Shown in pieces: positions 13,325 through 23,801 of a DNA stretch of 64,000 bases (the first letter of the stretch is position 1; the number at the start of each line of letters is the position of its first letter). Source of the stretch: Crotophaga sulcirostris (lineage: Eukaryota > Chordata > Aves > Cuculiformes > Crotophagidae). A program made the translations under genes and the position numbers. Location: positions 2,056,783-2,120,782 of the forward strand of contig VYZB01000122.1 in assembly GCA_013397455.1 (NCBI GenBank), in the 5' to 3' direction. The notes below the pieces were generated by a model. It saw only the letters and a program-made list of their open reading frames with translations, did not search any database and was not told the DNA's origin.

Positions 13325-13372
13325 TCACAGAATTACAGGAGTTTTGGATGGACTGAGTTCATGTCTTAAACA
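13325..13372 (-). mobile_element. Possible short CR1 3'-end remnant (antisense)
   Basis: The stretch opens with ATCACAGAATTACAGG, followed by a GGATGGACTGAGTTCATGTC segment in the place of the CR1 'GGAAGGGACC..AGTTCATCTAGTCC' region. It is only about 50 bp long and highly diverged, so it may be a chance match. Confidence 0.25.
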
Positions 13373-14521
13373 TAATGTCTATATGGAAAAAAATGGATAT
13401 TTATATCTACTAAAGGAAAAAGAGATAATTCTAATTAAAACTACAATGGGATAAAATAGTTAATAAATTGGGCAGACTTATTTTGCTGCCGGTCCGTTAT
13501 ATGCAAGGTAGCTTTACAAATAAAAGTACAACTTTTCAAGCTGTATTAGTATAAAATAGCACTAGAAATGTCTCTTATGTTTACTTCACCCTTACTGACA
13601 CAAAAGTGTTGGCTGGAAACTGTTCAATAAACAGTACCCAGTGTTTTGGTTTCTGTTTATTTTTTTTGAGGGGGATAGTGGTACAGTTGGCACAAAAGTC
13701 ACAAAGAATATTCATCAGGGAACAGTAAAATAGTTCTGGAACTTAAATATCCTGGTATATTAAGTTTATTACGTAACTTTCAGTGTCATGTCAAGTGTGA
13801 GTGTCTAGGGTAGCCTGACCCACCTGCAGTGTAATCCAGTGATGGAGCGTGATCTGCACTTGTGATGCAGGGTCCTGTGCAGATCTGCTCAGTGTTGCAA
13901 CCACTGTTGGTCTGCTGCTGTGTAGCAAAGGGGCTGCTGGTAGGAGCCTTTCTTACTTGGGAGCTCGAGTACTGGTTTTCGGACTTACACGTGGAGGTAT
14001 CAGTGTGTGTTTCCTGACAGAAAAGTGACTTTCTTGGCAATGCTTTAAACATTTTTTTAATTTTGAGTCATGTAAATTGTGTGAGCTGCAGCGTAAAAAT
14101 GGAAAAAATAGAGTGAGATTAATATTCTCTGCTTTGGTAAAGAGCAGGTAGTGGAAATGACACAATTAGCTATTTTGTGCTATTCAGAATTGTGCTGTTA
14201 TCATCTGGTTTGCATTAGAAACTCTGAATTATACTGGTAAAAGAAGTGACTAGGAGAAACTAGCATCAAAGCTAACTACTTTTCCATATTTTAAGGTAGG
14301 GATGAAGTGACTGCTGACCTTTTTCATTCTTGCAAGCATAATTGCAGTTTGAATAGTATCCTTATAGAAAACAGATTTTCAGCCTTGGGATATCTGGAAT
14401 TTTGGAAGATGGGTTTTCAGAATAAAAACAGTATGTTCAAGCATTTTTACAGTTTTCTAAGTATGCAGTAGTTATATCTTTGTTTCAAGATTTTGGAATA
14501 AGCCAGATAAAGCAGTGAGTT

Positions 14522-14558
14522 GAAAAACTTTGCTCTGTCCTGACAGAGCTGGGTTTTT
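14522..14558. repeat. Compact hairpin (8-bp perfect stem plus 6-bp outer stem)
   Basis: GCTCTGTC (14532-14539) and GACAGAGC (14542-14549) are exact reverse complements separated by 2 nt. An outer AAAAAC/GTTTTT pairing (14523-14528 with 14553-14558) extends it across a 3-nt internal loop. In a eukaryote it is not a terminator. It is short for a microRNA precursor. Confidence 0.5.
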
Positions 14559-16217
14559 GTTTGCTGTTCTTGTTCAGCTATATACAAGGGAAGATAGCTT
14601 GAGAGAAGCCTTTCTTTTTTCTCAAAAGTTTTGAAGGGTGCTCTTCCTTATTTCTAAGTGGGCTAGAAAAAGAGTATTGCTCAGCTTCAAGCCTTGGCTA
14701 CAATCTCTTTTAGGACGTATGGAAATATTCCCTAGCTTCAGGAAGCAGGCATGTGAAATCTGTGAGATGGAGCCTGCTTTTTAACAAATGTAGTCTTGGT
14801 ATTATTTTGTGCACTTAGTAACTTTATAATCAAAATAAATTCTTTGTTTGCAAAGTACGGATTAGAATTTGTTGCTAAACAAATTATAGGCTAATGTAGA
14901 CTTTTTTTTCCCAACGAGGCATGTATGATGCTGTTATTTATTTATTTTAATATTAAATGCCATCTGTGTTCTTCATTGTAATACTACAGTTTAAGCAATT
15001 TGTGCTACATTACTAGAGTGTACCACATATGTTAATAATTTCTTTACTAATTGGCATTGTTCTCTTGTAAACATGCTACTAGTTCTGAAATTTGGGGTCC
15101 TGTTGCTTACTTCTAAATTACTGATCCCTCAAATATGAAATATGTTTCAAATTGTTTTGATACTATGCAGATACAAGCTTAGAATATTTTAATCCTAGCA
15201 CTGCCACGTGTGTTGATTTATGTATTTATTATTTAAATAGAACACAACTTATGCAAGATAGTTGTTCAAATGCAGATGACATTTATGTCTCCTGCATTGT
15301 CTTTCTGTGAGTTACTTTCCCTTGAATGATTACTGTGGCTTCATACTTGAAAGCTGTGTGCAAGTAACGGTTCTGGGCGAATCTGTTTATTTTGCGAAGA
15401 GAGGGAGTGTATTTAGCAATTTGAAAAAGAGGATGTCTCATGGATTATCCACTGGTGGTTCCCTCTGGCCAAGAAAGAAGTGATACTGAATATGGAGAGT
15501 GTCCATCATCTTTGTTCTACTCTGACTTGACTATAAAGTCAGTTGAAGCTAATTGTATTCATGTAATTCTGCCGTCTTATAAGTTCATCTGAACTGGTCA
15601 GAAAAGTAAAGAAAGATGATTATGCAGGTAAGTATCTGAGTTGGTCACTCAAGCTATTGTACAGTTGAAGATGATGGCAGTTTAAGGGCGTTTCCAGAAT
15701 TACCTGCTTCCATGGTGTTTGGTCCAGCTGCGTTAATGTGTTGTTCTGGTTTCAAACAAAAAAAAAAGGTTTTGTATGATCAGAAGCACAGAGGTACTAC
15801 TTCTTCCTTTGTGTCCTGTTGTGCATCTCTTTATCATGTTCTGAACTTACCCACACAACTCCTAAAGGGAGAAATAAACTTGTTCTGTTTGTGGTTCAAG
15901 CTGGCTGGCTGGGAGCCAGCTTCCATCTGAAAGCAATGCAGTTCTGCAGTGTAGTGCCAGACTTAAGTTAGCACCTCTCTGCTGTGTCTACAAGTCTTAT
16001 TTTATCCTGTGGGCCTGTTGGACAGCTTGGAGATCATGAGACATAAGCCATTGTGCAAAAGATGACATAGCTATTCTCTTTGCCACATATGTCTTTTGTT
16101 TCTTCTGCAAGTGGTGAATCAAGATCCTTGGTCAAGATCCTTAACGATCTTATAGGCTGTACACTTTTCATATAGGCCAGAACCAATTTTCTGTTTGGAA
16201 CTTTTAACATGTATTGC

Positions 16218-16249
16218 TTTTTTGTTTGTTTGTTTGTTTTTGTTTTGTT
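16218..16249. repeat. T-rich (TTTG)n microsatellite
   Basis: A run of T is followed by four TTTG/GTTT units and then interrupted T-runs. This is an ordinary simple repeat. Confidence 0.8.
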
Positions 16250-17313
16250 ACTGCTGCACTTCAAACATAAGGTATGGAAGAAAACCAAAGTCAAGAATTT
16301 GCAGGCTAGAAAATTTGTAGCTAAATTTAAAACTGGAAAATCTAACCCAGAGATTTTATATCTGCTTCATGATAGTTTAATTCACATCGCACCAAGATGA
16401 CAAGGTAGGTGCCTGTGGGAAGTTAGCATAAGTGACTTGTTAATCATAGCTGAGGGAAGGGATAGTGCTGCTTAAAAAGCATTGACTGTAAGCCTCAACT
16501 CCATCATTCTCTCCTTTATGACCTCAGTGTTATCAAAGTGAGAACTTACCTATAGACAACCTTTCCCTTCCCCTGCCTTTTCAGTTCTAGAGAAGTGTGG
16601 AACAGGGGCAGGGTTGGACACAGGAGATGCTGGAAGAGGACAAGGCAGCAGCAACAGGCTGAAACTGAAGCAGTTTCCAGCACTGGCTGATGGGACTGTG
16701 CGTGTAACACAACTGAGTCCAAACAAGCATCAGGTGACAGACAAGAAGGGGCTGAGTAATAAGGAGTTGAAGTAGGAATTAGAAGTACTTGGGGTCGGCT
16801 TGACTTCTGCAAGGGCCACTGTTCAAACATGGTTTTGTGTCTGGAAGAAAATTTTGGGTCTGATTGGCTGAACTGTTTGCACATTTATCACAAAGAAGCA
16901 CTTGTTGCAGGATCTTAATTGGTGACAGACCACCAAATTCCTTTGACCCTTCAAATGGGAGAGTAAATAGGTTGGCAGGAGTGATCACAGTGCTCAGGCT
17001 CTGTCTTTTGATTCCATAAAAGTCTTCTCTGTCAAAGGTCCTGTTGACCATGAGTTCAATCATCTAAAAATCCTTCTTTTTGGGTGGATGGCTATAATCT
17101 TAGCACTTTTAACCTTGGGTTTTGAAACAGGTATTAGTAATACTATTGTTATTATTTTGAAGAAATCTGTACCTGAGATGAAATGTTGGTATCTAGTCAT
17201 TCCTTTAACTGGTTACCTAAATTTAACAGGTCAGTTATTTGGGCCTTCATTGGGTTTTTTTTTTAGATTTTCATATTTGTTTTAAGTTTTTCATTTCTTT
17301 TTTGATGTTGTAG

Positions 17314-17381
17314 GAGGAATAGAGCTGATGGGTATACAGGATCAGCCTCTTCTTGCTTATCTTTGTTTCATAACTGTGCGT
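17314..17381 (+). other. Candidate 68-nt internal exon
   Basis: A pyrimidine-rich acceptor ending in GTTGTAG (17311-17313 is TAG) precedes a 68-nt stretch that ends at a GTAAGC donor (17382-17387). Of the three frames, the one starting after two bases gives GIELMGIQDQPLLAYLCFIT followed by VR, ending on a whole codon at the donor. A second frame is also open. The hydrophobic middle would suit a membrane segment. I do not recognise the protein. The pairing of acceptor, open frame and donor is suggestive, but chance pseudo-exons of this quality are expected in 64 kb. Confidence 0.22.
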
Positions 17382-17751
17382 GTAAGCATGGGAGGGAGCT
17401 TCAGATTTTGCAGTTTGTTCTGCTTGGTTGAAAGTTCTATATGTTGGCCATGATAACTATATAGATAACTTCCTCCTGTTCTTTATATTGAAGAAGATGA
17501 TGAACTCTGGATTTTTATTCTTCAGCTTTAATTGGGACTGGATGAGAGGGCAAGGAAATAGAAGATTTTCCTGCACCATTGTTTTCTGCTCATTCATCTT
17601 TGTGACTAATTTTTTCAAACCTGTGTGTATGTAGTGGTACGAAGACCAGCTTTTCAGTGATGCTCACTTTGCTGCTTTAATAACTAATTTTTACCTTTTT
17701 GCATTTAAACTTCCTTAAAAATTCTTGTGGGTGAAACAGTTATAAATCAAA

Positions 17752-17782
17752 TTTTTTTGGTTTTTTTTTTTTGGGGGGGGGG
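17752..17782. repeat. Homopolymer junction T12-G10
   Basis: A short T-run and GG lead into 12 T (17761-17772) followed directly by 10 G (17773-17782). Such runs are prone to slippage and sequencing error, so the exact length may not be reliable. Confidence 0.9.
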
Positions 17783-18773
17783 TATGTGTGTGGCTTAAAC
17801 ATAACCAATGTTGCCATCTGTTGCAGACCTGTAAAATTTTATATATCTCTGTTATTGGAGGTTATGGAATGCTTTATACGAATGGAGAAGAGAAGAAGAA
17901 ATGGGGAGTTCTTTTCTACTGCCACATGGAAGGTGGAAATACACGCTTTTCCCTATTTCAGAGGACCTCACTGCCCAATAGTTTTCCCCTGATATTTTAA
18001 TGTATGATTGACACAGGGCTCTGTTACTGTTCTTCATCTACATTTTTCAATAATTGCAGGGCCAGCACTCTAGTTAGATTTGGAAAAGTTCATCAGAAAT
18101 TGGCAGTTACAGGAGGAATGCTCCTTCCCTGTCTGCTGAGGGCTTGTCCTCACACATACCTTGGGCATATAGTTTGCCAGATTTGATGCTGAACTGGAAT
18201 GGGCCTTGCTATCACAGACCTGAATTTGCTTAGTCTGTCTATCACATTTCAAATTTGTATTTACTTTCCGAAGTACTCAGACGGTGTCAAATTTTTATCA
18301 AAAATCGATCTAGATTTCTATTTGAGACATGTAGGTTACATTTTTGCAGCCTCTAGTCTCCTCTCCAAGCTTTACAAGAAGCTTAAAAATTTCCTTAGAT
18401 CATGCTACTTATTACTTTATTATTATTATTGGTATTCTGTACAAAATTTTAAACCCTGCAAATAGTTAATGACAATACAGATATAAAAGAAAATGTATGT
18501 GATACAATCATACAAAATGTATGTAGTTGATGATTATGTGACTACTAAATGAAAATGTGAAAAGAAAGAGTAGGTAATTAAGGTTTGTTTTAAAGAACAC
18601 TGACAGGAAGCTAATTTATCAGAATGGAAAATCAAAATCATACATAACTTCAGAGGTTTTTTTTAAGGAGGGTTTTGGAGTATCTGCAGAATGAAAAATA
18701 ATACATATTCCATGCCAGAGGAATGTTTTCCTGGTGCCAGGTCATTTTTTTGTCATCCTGACTGTTTTTTTGG

Positions 18774-18789
18774 TTTTTTTTTTTTTTTT
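18774..18789. repeat. Poly-T run (16)
   Basis: Sixteen T in a row, preceded by GG and a T7 run, followed by AAAATAAA. The other strand would read as an A-tail, but no retrocopy is recognisable next to it. Confidence 0.85.
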
Positions 18790-19333
18790 AAAATAAATTC
18801 ATTGTAATCTAGATAAGGTTGAAAAAAACCCCAAACCTCTTGAGTACATGGTTTTCGGTCTGTTTTTTTCTGACTCTGACAGCTTTGTTGTATCTTGGTT
18901 TTGAAACCTTGATGTTCTCTAGTCATGTGGTTGCACTAAATAACATACTTAGACTTACTGCAAGATTTAGGATCAAAGGGGGAGTTTACAAGAGGCCAGT
19001 TTCCCCGTGTCACATGTGGCTCTTTTACTTGTGAAACTTCTTTTTCCTCACTTGTCTGCACCTCTCTGCAAACAGTATAATTCTCACCTTTATTATGCAA
19101 TTCTCTTTTTTTTTGTCTGCACTAGAAGAAAGGCATTGTGTCATTGTGTGAAAAGTGTGCAATATAGGACATTATCAATGGTTAGATCTGTAGTGCAGAC
19201 CACCCTTACATGAGTTATTGGAAGATATGATAGTGAACTGATTTGTGGCTATGTGAACTGGATTTGGGAGAGACCAGAACGTGCCTAATGAGTTCCAGGG
19301 CTGTTTGCTAAGGGGAGGAAGGGTAGAGACTGG

Positions 19334-19646
19334 AAATCATGGTAGAGTAATAGACTGGTTTGGGTTGGAAGGGACCTTTATAGATCATATAGCCCAAACT
19401 CCCTTGCCATGGGCAGGGCCATCTTCTACTACATCAGGTTGCTTAAAGCTGATCTTTAACACTTCCAGTAATGGGACCTTCACAACTTCTCTGGGCCTCC
19501 TGGTCCAGCGTCTCATGACCCTCATTGTAAAGATTTTTTTTCTTATGTCCAATCTAAATCTTTCAGTTTAAAACCATTATCCCTTGTCCTGTTACTACAG
19601 ACACTGGTAGAAATTCTATCTCTGTCTTTCTTATAATCCCCCAAGG
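19334..19646 (-). mobile_element. CR1 LINE 3' end (antisense)
   Basis: On the plus strand this reads as a reverse-complemented CR1 tail: imperfect octamer-like units, then GGTTTGGGTTGGAAGGGACC, a GATCAT..CCCAAACTCCCTTGCCATGG block, the ACTTCTCTGGGCC..CTGGTCCAG segment and TTTCAGTTTAAAACCATTA with CCCTTGTCCT. It covers about 310 bp of the element's 3' portion and is 5'-truncated near 19646. Divergence is moderate. The order and wording match the same broad CR1 group as the copy at 53155-53732. Confidence 0.95.
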
Positions 19647-20470
19647 TCAAAATGTTGGTTTCCAATACAGCGTCTATATGATGAGTTTTGCTATACAGGT
19701 CACAGATTTTTTTTGTTTATGTGTTTTTTCATTACCAGTGCAGACCAGTGAGTATATTCTGCCTCTTCTGCATCTTAACCTTGTCCTAGTCTTGCGTGTC
19801 CCCTACCAATGCCTTGTTTTCGCTCATCTAGCCATCCCATCTTGCCTTTGCAGGATTTCTGTGTCACATTTATACTCTCTGCTGGTCAGTCCTGATCTCC
19901 TCTCCTGAAGCCTTGCTGTCCTGTCTCCTCAGTGTCCTTTCCTCCTTTCTGCTCCAGCTAATGCCAAACTCTTTGCCTTGGATCATCTGACTTTTATTCT
20001 TTTTCCTTCAGTAATGCAATGTCCTTCAGTTTTTTTCACAGATCAACTTTTCATTTTCATTTCTGTTCCATCTCTGGTTTGTTGTCCAAGTTTCCTCCTT
20101 CCTTTTATCTCAGGCCTAACTGACCAGATGATCCTGATTATTATTTCCCCCTCCTTGTGTTTTCCCTCCTGAGTCTTATGTGGCTCTGATAGTCTCTTCA
20201 ACAAGCCAAAAGAATATGAATTTCAGGTCAAATGAACTCCATTATGCAGGAACAGGTAGTTCTCTGCTTATGTCTTTTTTTTTTTTCAGGAGATACTGCC
20301 TCAACTGAACCATTTAACCTGCCTTTAAACAGCTTCCTAACCCTCTCCTTTTTTTCCTTTCTCACTAAGCAGCTTCTTGTGCTACTTCGGTGTCTCAAGA
20401 GAGTCACTGCTAGTGCAGGAACATCTGTCTTCCTCTTTTAGTTTCCTCCTCAGTGCATCTGGACCTGTGG
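19647..20470. other. Pyrimidine-rich block (plus strand)
   Basis: From about 19730 to 20460 the plus strand is visibly enriched in T and C, with frequent CCTT, TCCT and CTTT runs and few long purine stretches. Plus-strand open frames here are rich in Leu, Phe and Ser for that reason alone. A very strong acceptor-like T-run plus CAG ends at 20289, and the frame after it is open to 20441, but no donor is evident. I recognise no repeat family. The block directly follows the antisense CR1. Confidence 0.5.
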
Positions 20471-22345
20471 TCTGGCTTCCACCAGTTTCTCATCTGAGGG
20501 AGTATGCTCTGCAACGTCCATGTGTAAGCAGGCTGGCCAGCTGTTGATGTTGAAACCTGTGATTTATAATCTATGTATTTGTCTCATGGCATTTGATTTT
20601 GGCCTAAAGAGAGGTAAAAGGAGAAAGCATAGATCTTAGCTGAAATACGATATGCTGCTGTTCTCCAAACATGCTGTGTTTGTCATCCAGGGTAACTCAG
20701 CTAAAAGTATTTGGAAACTTTCAGAAGTAAAATGTGGTATTTAATGGTTATAATTCTTATTTTCTTAAGTAGTAGTAATCTTGCACCCTTTCACTTTTTG
20801 AAGGATGAATCAACTAGGGCTCAGGGGATCGGAAAGGCTGATCTGTAAGAGGAAAAGATCTCACTGAATTTGGATAGGCTGTATTTGTTCCAAGAGCTGG
20901 GCTGTGCACCTGGTGGACAACAACTATTCCAAAGGAGCCAGAGTTTGACTTGGAAAGACTTCACCCTATGGAGTGAAAATGTACTGAGGGGGGGAAAAGT
21001 CAACATGAAAGATACCACTCAAGATCACTCTGGACATTTTTGTTTTCATCAGCAGATGATGAGGGATCAACTCATAGCTCAGGGACTGGAACGTGGCCAG
21101 GACCATGGACACTGCTAGACAAGTTACATATGTGACTGAAATGCTTGACCTGATCTTGGAGTTGCATTTTTTCTCCTTACCCACTACAGAGCTAATGTTA
21201 CATGCTTCCTATTAACAGTGCACTGTAACAGCAGTACATAAGGGAGATAAGTAGCATTTGCGCTCCCATCCCTTAACACACTTATTCAATGCAAGATGTC
21301 AAAATATGTGATTAACAGATGATGGAAAGTCTCAGTGAAAAATGTCAATAGATTTAAAGTTTTCTTATTTCCATTTATTCATAATATTCCAAAAAGAAAG
21401 CACTGTAAATGGTAGTGATTTTTCTCTGTGTTTGCTGTAGAATGGCGTGATAGTATCTACTTAATAACTTTTGGTTAACATTCAGTCTTAGGTGCTGAAG
21501 TTTAACTCTGTAACACTTTGACTAAGGTGGAAGATCATTATCTCTGGTCTGTGCACCAGGGCAGAGGGAAACTGAAATGGCGGAATTGTAAAAATATTGA
21601 ATCAGTGTTTGTCTTTACACAAACATACTAAAGTCCAGTTGTGTTGCAAATGTTAGTCTCTAGGGTGTATCTAGTAATTACATGGAAACAGAGACTGCTT
21701 TTCCTTCTCCAGCCTGACTCAAAATGCAGCCTGACAAGATGCCCCTAAGATTAAACATGTGCTTGCTGCCACTGAAAGGACAGTCCTAATTCTAAGTATG
21801 TCCTTTGTCATACTCCAGTCAACAGACTTGCATGGCTAGTGACCTGACTCACCCAAAAATGAGAAAATTTTTCTTTTGCCCAGGGGGATGAACTGGCTTG
21901 CGAAGCATCACAGTGAACTCTCAAGAGTGGACAAAGTGAAAGAGAAGGGGGAACAGGTCTGACCATTCTGGCAGCAGTAAGCTGTTCACTTAGCTTAGCC
22001 ACCTTCGTTGACCATACAGCAAAATTAGCTGGAATTCAGAGCAGCACTAGGAATACTCTTGGTCCCCTGTCTTTCCACTGTCACCAAAGGCAGAAGGGTG
22101 ACTGAGAGAATAGTCTTCAGAATGGTTTAATGTGATCAGGACCCTGTGTTTTCCATAATCTTGGTCCAGACCGTGACTGTACCGTTCAACTGAAAGTTCC
22201 TGAGACTGTTCACTCTGCAGTTGCCACGAGAGGCTGAGGTGCAAGTAGGTGAAGACAGGATCATATTGTGTGAGGTGTCAGACAGCCTTGATACTTGGCA
22301 GTGACATCCCACCAGCTCCGGCAGCTCTACTGCTGCAGAGCACAG

Positions 22346-22433
22346 GCAGGAGGGAATGTGGAGTGAAGGGAAGGAGGAAAGAGGAACATGGATAGGGAAG
22401 GTAAAGAAAATGGTGAAGAAGAAGAGAAATAGT
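22346..22433. repeat. Purine-rich (GGA/GAA) tract
   Basis: The plus strand is almost entirely A and G over about 90 nt, built of GGA, GAA and AAG units with scattered interruptions. This is a low-complexity tract. Homopurine tracts can adopt triplex structures, but no mirror symmetry long enough to argue for that is obvious. Confidence 0.6.
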
Positions 22434-23779
22434 GTAGAAATAAACTCTTGCATGTTTTTTATATTGCTTTAGAATTTTATAAGGCCAGTGTGGTAAAAAA
22501 ATCAAATTATAAGAAAATATAATTATTCAGATTTCTGAAACTCTCTTGTCTAATTGTCCTGCACTGCAGTTCTGGAAGGATTCTCTTGCATGTTTCACTG
22601 ACATAATTCTGGTTGGTTAATTGTAGATATCACTTTGGTGTGAGGTTGGATAGTGAGGGTTGCACTAGCTATGGGACAGCTACCAGAAGCACCCTGCACC
22701 ATCAGTCCTCCAGCATTGGATAGGAGGGAGTGAGAGAGTCGTGCCAGCCCATCGGACCTTGCTGCTCGCTTGGTCTGTGGATCAGTGTGGGAGTTGGACA
22801 GTTAGGGTTCTTTCTTTTATCCTTCTGAGGTGGATTTGGTGGGCGCAACCCATACACTCACAGTCTGAGGAGCATTAGAGTATGCAGGTGATGTGGGTTG
22901 TGGAGATGAGAAAGGTGTGTATTTTTAAAACAGGATGTGAGATGAGAGGATCTGATATGTGTACCAGTGTGACCTGAACAACTACTGCTGTTGACTTTGG
23001 GGAGAGCCATTTTTAATGGAAGTTTTCTGGGAGGGCTTGCATCTACATCACTGATACAGTCCTGGGCTGCTTAGTTGAAGAAAATATCTTTATTAATACT
23101 GATTTACCTTGCATTTTGAAGAAATCTTGGATCACAGGCATTGGATTCCTTTCCAATGAAACTAAACAAATAGATGCTCTCTATCTGCTAATGAAAGTTC
23201 ACTCCAGGAAACTAGACTAGAAATAGAATTAAGTGAAACACCCCAAAATGTATATAGTATAGTTATGGAAAAAGTTTTATCCAGAAAAACAACCTTTGGA
23301 TATTTCTTGTTTGTTTATTAATTTTCAGTGGCTTGATGTCATTCTTATTTCAAGACTGTGTGGTTATAGTTACAGATGATTTACAGGTGAACCTTGGGCT
23401 GAGGAACAGCCTGTGGAAGGACTGGTGGTGGAAAAGGTCTGTTTCTGTGTGAAATGCCAGTTCCAAGTGGATCCACAGGGATCAGCAGCTTTCTGCAGCC
23501 TGAGCTGGATGCTAAGGTGATTGAGTTCTGTGCCAGATAGCAGCAGTGTTGCCACGTTAGCCTGTGTTTATACCAGCATTATAGTTTTGACTTCTGTTGC
23601 TATAATTATTATTCACTCTTGAGCCAATTGCTGTTGCACCAGATGGTGAAAGTGATCACGCTATGACTCTGCTTTGCCTTGTCTGAAAGTTCCCAGCATC
23701 CAACAGTGCCTGCTAAAAATGTAATCCACTTACTACTGAGCACTTCTGGAGATTTGGCTGCTCTATTGAGAAAAGTTCC

Positions 23780-23801
23780 AAAAAATCTAATTAGATTTTT
23801 T
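23780..23801. repeat. Perfect 22-bp palindrome
   Basis: AAAAAATCTAA at 23780-23790 is followed with no spacer by its exact reverse complement TTAGATTTTTT at 23791-23801. The centre is TAATTA, a homeodomain-type core. It may be chance in AT-rich DNA or a dimeric binding site. Confidence 0.75.

Larger units (their letters stand above)
13373..19333. other. AT-rich non-coding stretch
   Basis: No repeat family or confident gene is seen. Items inside are a compact hairpin at 14522-14558, a consensus-like CAG|GTAAGT donor at 15627/15628 with no clear matching exon, a TTTG-rich tract at 16218-16249, a T12-G10 run at 17761-17782, a T16 run at 18774-18789, and a candidate exon at 17314-17381. Minus-strand open stretches at 13786-14052 and 16779-17063 look protein-like to the eye but are within chance length. 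Confidence 0.5.

Noticed and set aside
16546..17063. Two overlapping protein-like minus-strand frames
   Set aside because: Lengths (112 and 94 codons) are expected by chance in 64 kb. No splice sites or domains support them.
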